Origin: Wuchereria bancrofti
Lineage: Eukaryota; Nematoda; Chromadorea; Rhabditida; Onchocercidae
Length of the DNA stretch: 64,000 nucleotides
Assembly: GCA_005281725.1 (NCBI GenBank)
Contig: SSBO01000015.1
Location: 186,850 to 250,849, forward strand
Direction of reading: 5' to 3'
Shown here piece by piece: positions 1-8,916 of this stretch. The position numbers and the translations under genes are program-made. Under the pieces are notes generated by a model. It had not been told where the DNA came from, made no database searches, and was given only the letters and a program-made list of their open reading frames with translations. The first letter of the stretch is position 1; the number at the start of each line of letters is the position of its first letter.

Positions 1-85
1 ACGAAAATTATCGTAAATAAATTTTAAAGAAGTTGAAAATGTTATCTCTCATTAAATAATTTTGATTGGTAGCACATATTTGCCA

Positions 86-570
86 TTGTCGCTGGAAAGC
101 GAGGAGAACTATAGATTACAGCTTCTCCTGTAAGTGAATCATCTCTTTGTTCATAAATTAACCTCGCTTTACACACATTATACTGTATGAGATATGTGAG
201 AATTAAATTCATGTAATAGACTATTGTAACAAAGAAATATCTATCCTCAAACAAATTTCCTTTATTCTCAAATTCACATTTTATGATCTTCACTCTCAAT
301 TAACTCCAACACCATCTCTTAATTGCAATTAATCATTTTTTCTACAATCGTCCATTTATAGTGTGGTTGGGGTTTCAGCTCTCGTAATATTTAGAGTTTT
401 ATAACTGTGTTGCATCTGTGCGATATGTATAATGCGCTATTATGATGTTGATTTGTTTTTATGTTAAATAAAAGGTTTATTACTCAAAAAAGGTTTAATT
501 TGAGGTGTCTTAAATCTAAGAAACAGAAAGAACAGTCAAAACTTTGTCACAGTTATAGAAAAACGACGAC
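86..570 (+). repeat. Direct repeat, copy A, with decayed SL1-like vestige
   Basis: This is the first of two direct repeats, roughly 90% identical by eye, that flank the 5S/SL1 RNA pair; the partner is 1248-1667. Both begin with GTCGCTGGAAAGCGAGGAGAA and end at CGACGAC. Near its end (474-504) this copy holds two partial SL1-like strings: GGTTTATTACTCAA, then GGTTTAATTTGAG followed by GT. No protein-coding capacity is evident. The 85-aa ORF on the minus strand lies in repeat sequence and resembles nothing I know. Function unknown. Confidence 0.8.
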
Positions 571-645
571 AAGTGCTATGGTCGATTTTTGATCACTTAT
601 TATTGCATTTATTGCAGTTATCCCACCAAATAATGCGCAAAATAT

Positions 646-763
646 GTCTACAACACCTGGGATTCCCAGGCCGTCTCCGATCCAAGTACTAACCAGGCCC
701 AACGTTGCTTAACTTGACAGATCGGACGAGATGTCGTGCTTTCAACGTGGTATGGTCGTAGAC
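646..763 (-). rRNA. 5S ribosomal RNA
   Basis: Read on the minus strand, these 118 nt match the nematode 5S rRNA from memory: they open with GTCTACGACCATACCACGTT, contain the internal promoter region around GATCGGAGACGGCC, and close with CTGGGAATCCCAGGTG and GTAGAC. The two ends pair (GTCTAC with GTAGAC) as the terminal helix. A TTTT run lies a few bases past the 3' end and fits RNA polymerase III termination. An SL RNA gene in the same orientation lies 279 bp upstream, the linked arrangement known in several nematodes. It looks intact, but it is a single unit here, so it may be a dispersed copy rather than part of the main cluster. Confidence 0.93.
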
Positions 764-1042
764 TATCGTTACAACTATCTTTAAACATACATCACATTGG
801 TGTATACATTCCGAAGATGATTAAAACTTTTATTTGAAGCAACGATAGCACCAAAATTTGTTATTTAAGAATATTCAAATTGCTAAATTTACATCATCAT
901 TCTCAACAATCATCGAACAGAACAAATTACTTACTGGAAGATTTGCAAATAGAAAAAAATTTTGATCCTCAAACATACATTTAAAGTGATATATCATACG
1001 TATATACATACACATTATCCCATTCTTGCTAACACATTTATT

Positions 1043-1144
1043 GTCCCACAAACATGCAGGACGTTCCGAAAATTTTTTTCAAACCACAGCAGCCTAAACT
1101 CTGGGTCAAAACATTCAATTACCTCAAACTTGGGTAATTACACC
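1043..1144 (-). ncRNA. SL1-type spliced leader RNA (variant leader)
   Basis: The minus strand reads as an SL RNA: a 22-nt leader that differs from SL1 at position 4 (GGTG rather than GGTT), a GT splice donor straight after the leader (GAG|GTAATTG), a middle stem region, an Sm-type site AATTTTCGGAAC (about 1061-1076), and a 3' stem in which GTCCTGCA can pair with TGTGGGAC. SL RNAs donate the leader to pre-mRNA 5' ends by trans-splicing. This one sits upstream of a 5S rRNA gene on the same strand. The changed base could mean a variant or a pseudogene; all the other required parts are present. Confidence 0.88.
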
Positions 1145-1247
1145 GATGATCCTGCCTGTATCATTCCCATATAGTTGTTGTGCATTCAATATTCATCACA
1201 TCATTGAAAAGCGAATGTTTTTCAGCAAGCGGATCAAACAAAAAGTG

Positions 1248-1667
1248 CTGTCGCTGGAAAGCGAGGAGAAACAGTAAATGAATCATCTCTTATACTGTAT
1301 GAGATATGTGGGAATTAAATTCATGTAATAGACTATTGTAACAAAGAAATATCTATCCTTAAACAAATTTCCTTTATTCCCAAATCCACATTTTATGATC
1401 TTCACTCTCAATTAACTCCAACACCATCTCTTAATTGCAATTAATCATTTTTTACAATTGTCCATTTATAGGATGGTTGGGGTTTCAGCTCTCTGGTAAT
1501 GTTTAGCGTTTTATAACTGTATAGCATCCGTGCGATATGTATAATGCGCTATTATGATGCTGATTTGTTTTATCTTAAATTAAGGTTTACCCAAGTTTGA
1601 GGTGTCTACAATCAAAGAAACAGAAAGAACAGTCAAATTTTGTTACAGTTATAGAAAATCGACGACA
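1248..1667 (+). repeat. Direct repeat, copy B, with SL1-like leader and donor
   Basis: This is the partner of 86-570, shorter by an internal deletion near its start. At 1584-1601 it carries GGTTTACCCAAGTTTGAG followed by GTGTC, that is, SL1 lacking four bases, then a GT donor. A string AAATTTTGTTAC follows about 35 nt later, loosely like an Sm site. The orientation is opposite to the SL RNA gene between the repeats. It may be an old SL RNA pseudogene carried within a duplicated unit. Confidence 0.75.
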
Positions 1668-1784
1668 GCCAGAATTGGAAATATTTTCATTGGAAAAATT
1701 TTTGATGAATAAATTTTATTGTAGCTAATATTTTAAAAACGAAAATGAATATTGCCACTTTTATTTTCTTTTCAATTAAAGTTA

Positions 1785-2110
1785 TTTATGGAATTAACTT
1801 TCATTGAAGAAGCTAGCCATTATTTTATATGTATTTTGATGCATTTATTATCATTTAATTTTTAGAAACTATGTTAGAAATAATTATTAGATATAAAGAT
1901 ATCGAATTTCTCAAAAATTTCAGTTCGAAAAAAAAAATTCACTTATCCATCAAACAACTTTAATTTATTTTAACAGTTGGGAAACAATCAGTTGCTGAGA
2001 TATCCTTTGTATTCTCATGCTTCATTTATTTGAGGAATGAATTACTTATTACACTTTTTTATTTTTTTCATTTTCTCAAATAACTATTGGATAATAAAAA
2101 AAAAAAACTT
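1785..2110 (+). pseudogene. 3' remnant of an Sra/Srab chemoreceptor
   Basis: This stretch matches, with much decay, the 3' part of the two chemoreceptor copies downstream. The end of exon 5 (GAATTA..CATTGAAG.AGCTA..CATTA), intron 5 (TATGTATTTTGATG, CATTTAATTTTTAGAAA) and the 3' flank (CAGTTG.TGAGATAT.C, ATTACTTATTACA) all follow in the same order as in the copy at 13,560-14,060. The splice donor after exon 5 is lost (TTTTATATGT in place of TTTGTATGT). No 5' exons are present. It marks the left end of a decaying tandem receptor array. Confidence 0.65.
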
Positions 2111-2149
2111 CATTGCAAAAATTATCTTCAATTGGCATACAAATATAAA

Positions 2150-2400
2150 AGTATGAACTATTTAATGAGACTAATTAAAACTTTGCTGATGAAAAAATTA
2201 AAAAACCTTTCATGTATCATTTTCATTCCCTTTTAATCTTCATACAGTTACCTGGAAAAAATGTGTGACATATATCAGCTGTTAATTAAAGGTGATTTCT
2301 TGCTCTTATCAAATTTCAGCCTTGATCTCAACAAATTTTTCCTTCTATTGAATTAAGTGTTTAATTTTTAACAAATTGCAATGCAATGAAGTATTATTGC
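2150..2400 (+). promoter_or_regulatory. Orphan chemoreceptor upstream block
   Basis: This block is similar to the region upstream of chemoreceptor copy 1 (about 10,660-10,890) and partly to that of copy 2 (about 22,030-22,140). Shared strings include AAAACTTTGCTGATGAAAAA, CCTTTCATG, CATACAG.T..CTGGAAA.AATGTG, TGACATATATCA and CAGCCTTGATCTCAACAAAT. No receptor exon follows it, so the gene body seems to have been deleted. Conservation in non-coding DNA may mark cis-regulatory sequence or may simply reflect recent duplication. Confidence 0.5.
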
Positions 2401-3728
2401 TTGCACAAATAGTTTAAATATAATTTTATATTTGAATAATTTTACCATATATAATATAAATAATAATATCACTTGATAAAATAAAATGACAGCAAAAAAC
2501 TGGAGCATACAACTGCTTAACAGCAATCAAAAGATGAATGTGAAAAAGTTTATCAATAAATTTATATAAAAATTAGCTACAGATAAGCACGACTTCAAAG
2601 TTATTCTTTCTACATTTGCAAATGATATAATTACAAATTTTACATCATTTACAACTGTCATATTTAAACTATCATATTGAATGTTATTTTAAGAGTGATT
2701 TCTTGAGATATTTTTCGTTCAACTAAATTCATTTATTTAATATTGCTTATATAATTAATTAAGAATTAATGAAATTATACTGGATAGGAAATAGATATCA
2801 AAATGGGGCAATAACAAATGTATTTGATATTTGAATTGCTATGAAAAGCGCAAATGACGAATGAATGAATGGTGAGAGTGATATCATTGAAAAGTTGCTA
2901 ATGATTAATTATTAAATGATTATCAAAAATTCATCTAATTTCATCAATGTTTTCAAATATAGTATTAATTAACACTCTTGAATTTACAAAATTTTCAAAT
3001 CAGTTGTTGCCAGATCTTTTCAGATACATACAATCAATTGATATTTCTCAAACTGTATCTACAAATAATGATAAAAGAAATCTTTTTTGATCTGATCATT
3101 ATTAAATGGTCGGATCAAACAACCATAATTTTTTTTTTTAATTTCTATCATGAATTACAAAACCGGAATTTGCACTTCATTAGACAGAGTCAGAATGCTT
3201 TTTTTTTCCGCATCATTTAACCATTTAACCTAGAAGATAACATTAATTGTTTTTAAACTTTTAATTATTAAAAAAACTTATAATTCGAAAAATTAAATTC
3301 CTTTTCAAACAATCGACATTTTTCCATTCAAACAGTAATCTATAACGTATTTCAAAATGAAAAATTAGTTTATTTTGTCGAACTCTATTGGATAATTTGT
3401 TGCACTGAACTGGCTGGATTTGTCATTGATCTATAATATATTTCTATGTTTTCTGGTCAATTCTGAATTTAATTATTTTTTAAATTTAATTCTTAATATT
3501 TTTCTTTCTTCTTATAAATGCCAGCTTATTCATAACTGAATTTATAAAAGAATTACGGATGATTATCAGTGTTACATCTCATCGATTATATTATCAAATG
3601 CTTTTATGAGTATTTGATGCTTTAGTTAAAGAAAATATTGATATCGGATTAAAATTAAAATTTCATATTAATATTTTGTTAACCAGAAAGTGCAATTTGA
3701 CAAGCTGATGCAAATTAGAAGTCAATAA
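2401..3728. other. AT-rich intergenic stretch
   Basis: I see no supportable gene. The 80-aa ORF at 2978-3220 is made of AT-rich, low-complexity sequence with poly-T runs and no splice context. The stretch separates the orphan receptor upstream block from the end of the P450 remnant. Confidence 0.6.
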
Positions 3729-4663
3729 TTACAATCTTCGTTCCAAGCGAACTGGAAAACCTTTGCTCGGTTTCAGGGAAAATTCCGGTATTGGTCGATT
3801 TTGCACCTCTGATAACATTGAAATGACACGATAACGTTTAAAAATGTGAGCCAAACTTACTATATATAAAGAGTAAAGACTCTTTATTCAGTGCTCATTT
3901 GAATAAGAATTAAGAACTTAGATTCTTTGTCTGAGTTAGTTTTTTGTTTAAATGCTAATCAGATGACAGATGACATTTAAGTAAATCATTCAGTAGAATT
4001 TCAGTTTTTTTTTATTTAATCGTAAAGCTATAAAATTGAAATTAACTTACGCGGCTAACAATCCTTCACCTATCAATTGTTTTACAGAATCATAATCATC
4101 CGTTTTATGTGTTAATGTCTTATTTTCGAATATAACCTTCAATGAAGAAACGGAAAATGATTAAAAATGTTGCTATAACATAAGCAGATATATTATAATT
4201 GAAAATTCAAAAAATACAAATCAAATAAATAGCCCAACTTTTTTGCACTGAATGTTTTAAAAAGTTTTCTGCAATTCCAAAAAAACTTTTGGGAAATTTT
4301 GAAACTTGAAGAATTTGTGCAATAAATTATAAACTTTAGCACTCGATGATCTCATCAATAATAACATTGGTTTGAAACCAAACCAAAGACACACTATTCC
4401 ATGATCATGTTTATAAGCATATTTCCGAAAGATCGCTTCCAGTTGAGAAGTAAATTCTGAATTAACAAAAAGTAATTTATAGCTAATGAATTTTGATCAA
4501 ATCTTTTTTAGAAATTTTATAAAACAAAAAAATCTAAAGATTGTTTTTATTGTATTTAAGTTAAATTTTTTTGTGCCTTATATGAAATATCTTTGTTATC
4601 GTCATTTTGAGAGTTTAGCCAGATGATTTTTTACTATTATTATTATTATTGTTATTATTATTA

Positions 4664-4728
<65 letters not shown>

Positions 4729-4996
4729 TAATGAGCTCAAATTCAATTTAAACTTGTAAGCTTGTCAAATTATAAAATGAAAAGATAATTTTTATCGCTA
4801 CACAATTGAACATACGTTCACGATCTAACTTCAGTCGTAGTAATTTTACAAGTATTTCCAGTAAAGTTGGCCCAGGAAGTTTATTAATTAGTCTGATCAT
4901 ACGCCATTTCTCCTGTATCTTCTGCTTAGTTTGTTTTGCATATTTTGTAATTAAGACAAGAATAATTATTAGGAATAATAACAAAGCGGTTAACAT
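3729..4996 (-). pseudogene. Cytochrome P450 (CYP4-like) remnant lacking the catalytic core
   Basis: Four exons on the minus strand are recognisably P450. Exon 1 (4996-4816) has a hydrophobic N-terminal anchor, a basic stretch and the LPGP hinge. Exon 2 (4456-4335) encodes the FRKYAYKHDHGIV and LWFGFKPM region. Exon 3 (4136-4051) ends in QLIGEGLLAA. The last exon (3808-3729) encodes the typical C-terminus, PIPEFSLKPSKGFPVRLERR, then a stop. Phases agree between exons 1-2 and 2-3 but not between exon 3 and the last exon, and only about 240 bp separate those two. Some 350 residues are therefore missing, including the I-helix, ExxR and the heme-ligand cysteine. An intact enzyme would be an ER-bound monooxygenase; this copy cannot bind heme. 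The hinge is also degenerate (PTLLEILVK where PxxPxxGN is usual). Confidence 0.8.
4632..4728. repeat. ATT/TTA trinucleotide microsatellite
   Basis: About 97 bp of nearly pure TTA/ATT repeats, interrupted once by G and once by a phase slip. It lies in the first intron of the P450 remnant and is probably polymorphic. Confidence 0.95.
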
Positions 4997-6278
4997 TCCT
5001 GAAAAGTATGCAAAAAACTTATGTAAAAGGAAATTCAAATTCAAAGCATTACATTCATTAGCAATGATGATTTGACGATGTGTTAATAACAACGAAATGT
5101 TAAAGTGTTAGTTAGTTTTTCAACTTCTAGCCAATTATCGTGAGGCTTTTCGAATGCAATCAACAAGTGTCCTTCAGACAACGTTGACAAATAATAATAA
5201 ACGAAAACTTTTTGACGAATAGAAACAGTATTTTCTTTATTACACTCGAAAAATCACAAAAAAGAATTTGCACTTCATTAGATTTTAAAGGCTAAAAAAC
5301 TCTTTTCTCTTATTCAGCCAATAAAATGACATTATCTTCAAACTTTTAGCTATTAAAATAATTTTTTGTTTGAAAAACTAAATTCTTTTCCAGTTAATCG
5401 TCATTTTTCCTCTTAATGAGTGACCTTTTTTTAGTGTAGTCGAAAATGACATGATTCAGTTGTTCCAATATTGATGCAAGCGAGCGCAATTTGTATGTAT
5501 CATAGAAGTGACTATATTAAAAAATGAATTTAAAAATAATAACAATTCGCGGAACTTGCTCTCTCTTTCGGTGCAGATAACTTTACTGTTAGACAAATGC
5601 GAAATAATATTAAAATGATAATATCGATAAAAAATCAATTGATACAATAATGATACAGCAATAAAAGTAGAAATGAAAAGGTAATGAGAAAACCTGATTA
5701 AAGAAAGCAATTATTTGGGTGTGTCGGGTTAGGAAAAACAAGTTTAAAGATTAAAAATAAATGTATTTCTGTAGAACTTAATTAGTCCAAATATCTAATA
5801 ATTGTTGATCTGATATTTTTAAAGTCGAACATTAGCAGAAATTACATTAGCACAAATATTAGCAGAAGTTATTCTTACATGATATCAGTGAATTGATATC
5901 AAGAATAGCTTCTTAACCTTATTGCAGCATCTATCCAATGATTAACTTTTCATTACTTTAATGAATTAATGGAAATATAATTTTTCCAAACAAAGAGTTA
6001 AAGATAAAAAATATAGCAACAAACGATCAATTTGCTGAAAAAAAAAACAATCATAAAATCATGGATGATTTCATCGGCCAATGATAAATGTCTTATATGT
6101 ATTATGAGCTGACTGACAACTGACAAAATTGAATGTTTTGACGTGTTACCTTCTCTTCTATGTAATTTTAATAAACTTTTTACCGATCAATTTACAGTAT
6201 TTAACAGAAAATGATTTTCAACAACAAAAATTAACGACCAAAATAATATAACAAGAAGTTCAAAATCATTTCTTATAA
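4997..6278. other. AT-rich intergenic stretch
   Basis: No gene is supported. The 84-aa minus ORF at 5456-5710 has no recognisable motif and no clear splice partners. A run around 5540-5590 is less AT-rich but cannot be assigned. Confidence 0.5.
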
Positions 6279-6520
6279 TTATAATCGTACAGCTGCAAAA
6301 TTAAAGAAAAGGAAATCATGAATTTGTAACAGTTTACTGTCACTATCACAACTTCCTGAATTTCGGAAAATCATCGCAATTTGATTGGTATGTTCAGCAA
6401 ATTGATGAAATGTAACTTTAAACTGCGACGTCATCATTTGATCAATAGAAAAGCCATTTTCCACAATAATGTCTGATAAACAATGTTTCATTTCAAACAA
6501 ATTACGCTACAAAGTTTGAT
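6279..6520 (-). other. Unassigned exon-like ORF
   Basis: This minus-strand open frame follows a plausible acceptor (TTTGTAG at about 6514) and has ordinary coding-like composition. A candidate donor GTAAAC follows the residues SCDSD near its end. I considered a P450 segment because of its MMTSQF and FAEHTNQIA strings, but the spacing is wrong for the family. It lies between the P450 remnant and an SL1 leader copy, both on the same strand, so it may be a fragment of a decayed gene. Function unknown. Confidence 0.25.
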
Positions 6521-6840
6521 CTCATCCAATATAATCATTTCGTTTCCTGATAACTTCAATAAATCACTCAAAATATTAATTGGAAGGACAAGTTAAGCTG
6601 TTCAAATGATGTATTGCAATCAAAATTACAAAACACTAATCAGCAAAAATTTCTATGAAATGTTTCTATGAAAAATTAAGAAAATGCACCAATAGAAGAA
6701 AGCAAAGTTACTATTGTTATTCTATGTCTTTTTGTATAACAGTTCACAATCGTACGTTATATTTATACTTAAACGATACCAACACTTACGTATTAGTGTC
6801 GTAAAATTTAGTAACCAGCAGATAATTTATTTTGCTGGAG

Positions 6841-6862
6841 CTCAAACTTGGGTAATTAAACC
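6841..6862 (-). other. Perfect 22-nt SL1 leader copy without splice donor
   Basis: The minus strand reads the full 22-nt nematode SL1 leader with no mismatch. The next bases are CTCCAGC, not GT, and no Sm site or SL RNA body follows, so this is not an SL RNA gene. The arrangement fits genomic insertion of a cDNA from a trans-spliced mRNA. The sequence after the leader stays open in one frame for about 50 nt up to a GTAAGT string near 6789. Confidence 0.85.
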
Positions 6863-7089
6863 AAACAAGTCAACATTATAACAACGCGCAACGCATAGAT
6901 ATAATTATAAAGGATATAATACAATTATAAAACATTAAAATATTATCAAAATACCCTCAAAAACCACCCGAAAACGTAGAACGAATAATGGTTGGTGGGG
7001 AAGGTTGGTTAGTTTATATACAGAACTAATTTGACAATCGGAAATCCGGAAGAAAACATTCCCATGAATGTAAAACAAAGATTGGTTCT

Positions 7090-7796
7090 TTTTTTCTTTT
7101 AGGCGTTTCAGTCGAGAATCCACTGACGATTATGTTTGACATTCACTGAGCCAGTGGTTTTTACCACAAAATATGCACGGTCTTCTTTGTTTGGTTTTAC
7201 TATTTTTTATCGAGGAATGAGAAATCTCACTTCCATTTTGGGTAGTCGCCAATGCAGAAGTTTCATTATGATTTTTTGGATCCTCCTTCTTGTGTGAGAT
7301 ATATTTCCTTCCCGTAAGGGTAAATGAGAACTGATTTCTTACTTGTTCGTTCACGTTGATTAAGTTTCGGAGGAATTTCCTTAATTTCATTGTTGACAAT
7401 GGACTGTCGACCGTCTTTTGATGATACACTTTGTCGAGTATCCATCGAGGTAGTCTACTCTCGATTGTATTTTCAATGCTGGAATGTTCTAAGTTCTCTT
7501 CTAGCATTTCTAACTGTCGAAAAATCCTTTCCATTCTTTCAACAATTTCCATCCTTATCGTTTCGTTTGATTGTCGACGAGTCTCCATATTTTTTGGTCA
7601 ACATTTGGCGCACAATTTCATAATTTTCTGGGGCAACATCAGAGCCTCTTACTGATTGTAGTGCTGTACCTTTTAAGCAGGAAATTAAATAATTCATTTT
7701 TTGGATTTGTGGGATATCCTGGGAATGTACAGCCGCATTGAAACCACTCCAACACTCTCTCTTTATTGTCGGGAGTTCTCCATCGAAAGTGATGCT
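7090..7796 (-). mobile_element. BEL/Pao retrotransposon gag fragment
   Basis: The minus strand encodes a stretch closely matching the gag part of the element at 14,218-20,104: the TFDGEL motif, AAVHSQDIPQIQKMNYL, LKGTALQSVRG, and a zinc knuckle of C-x2-C-x4-H-x4-C form (CIFCGKNHWLSEC). Similarity fades beyond both ends. No LTR is attached, so this is a 5'- and 3'-truncated fragment. It keeps residues that the larger copy has lost: a glutamine codon where that copy has TAG (15,268-15,270), and an unbroken zinc knuckle. It has frameshifts of its own. Confidence 0.88.
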
Positions 7797-8113
7797 CTGA
7801 TTCCACTTCTTCACCATCATCGTCATCATCATCCACTTGGTTCATTTGTTACTGGCGCAAAAAATTGGGCACCAAATCGTCCAAGCTTAGAAATGAGTTT
7901 TTGCTGTGATATCGATTTCAACATTTCAAGCCTATGCTTATTAACCGTTCAGAATAGCTCTCACTAACACACACTTATTTACTATGAAATGAAACGAAAT
8001 TATTTATAAAATGATTCATTCAATGAGATATCTTCGTGATATGATATGATAATCAACAAAAGGACTAACGTATCCAAATGAACAAGTTGAAATGTCGAAT
8101 AAATTTTGCATAC

Positions 8114-8214
8114 CCTAAATTTAGTGCCGTCTTTCAATTCTTGTACTCCAACTTTGTTTCTCGTTTTTGAAATTACTTCTATTTCGCTCTTCATTTTCAA
8201 CTTTTGCATTTCAC
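8114..8214 (-). CDS. Orphan coding exon of unknown protein
   Basis: This short minus-strand exon lies between an acceptor (CTTCATCCAG) and a donor (AGG|GTATGC). An ATG at 8209 opens MQKLKMKSEIEVISKTR, and the frame runs on to KDGTKFR at the donor. The composition looks coding and the splice sites are good, but no continuation was found downstream, where a BEL fragment begins within about 300 bp. It may be the first exon of a gene broken by that insertion. I do not recognise the family. Confidence 0.35.
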
Positions 8215-8297
8215 CTGGATGAAGCTGATTATGAGAGTTAAAAAAGACACATTAAAGGTAATCATAACTAGCAATTAATTAGGCGATGTAATTAAAA

Positions 8298-8916
8298 TTA
8301 CTGGTAATTCAACAAGGTACGGAGCCAGAAAAAGAGAAATACAACAAAGTAGAAGACCAAAAATTTGTTTGTTAACAAGCCAACCGCTTTTTCCTTCTCA
8401 TTTCCCACTTTCTCATTCCATAAGTTTCTTAAAAATAAAAAAATATTAAAATGACTTATATGTAAATTAGGAAAACATATTTTAAAACACTTTTTAAATT
8501 AAATTATCAGTTAACCTTCTGATTTTATTGCTTCTCTCGTTTCTCTCTTCCTTTTCCTTTTCTTTTTTCTCTGACTCTTGCTCTTTTCCTGTCCTCGATT
8601 TTCCCTCTCCTTTTCCGTTTTCCTTTTCTTTTCTCACCGATTTTTCTTTCTCTTCTGGATCCATAATTAATTTGGTTGATGAAAAATGCTCATAAATTGA
8701 TTCAATTCATTTTGTCTATTTATTCATCTTACTTTTTTCTGACGGTCTTTTCTTCATCCTTTCTTTATTTTGCTTTTGTTTAAATTTACTCTTTCCTTTG
8801 ATCATACCTCCCTTCTTCGGTGGTTTCAAAACTTTTCGTTTAACGACTTTATTATGTTTAAACCTCATTCGTCTTTTCCCACCAAATTTTTTCATTGCAC
8901 CACCACCAGGTCTCAT
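8298..8916 (-). CDS. Basic, lysine-rich, tail-anchored membrane protein
   Basis: Three exons join in phase on the minus strand: 8916-8733, 8654-8516 and 8427-8298, giving 150 residues. The N-terminal part is strongly basic (MRPGGGAMKKFGGKRRMRF, then many K and R). The middle is K/E-rich and probably helical. The C-terminus has one hydrophobic segment (NKFLVFYFVVFLFFWLRTLL) ending 4-5 residues before the stop. That layout suggests a tail-anchored protein of the ER or nuclear envelope with a cytosolic charged domain (inference). The chosen ATG lies just after TAGAAA, a possible trans-splice acceptor. A K/E-rich frame on the same strand (9571-9477) could be an earlier exon. Family not recognised. 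Confidence 0.6.

Noticed and set aside
42..299. 85-aa minus ORF at the left edge
   Set aside because: It lies inside the direct repeat, and the other copy has indels that would break it. No motif.
3840..3900. TATATATAAAGAG followed by an AAGAGT/ACTCTT hairpin
   Set aside because: Considered as a promoter or small RNA, but it lies in the deleted centre of the P450 remnant and the stem is only six base pairs.
5456..5710. 84-aa hydrophobic minus ORF
   Set aside because: No family motif, no splice partners; its composition is typical of AT-rich intergenic DNA here.
7390..7967. Several plus-strand ORFs of 70-90 aa
   Set aside because: They are antisense shadows of the BEL gag fragment on the minus strand.
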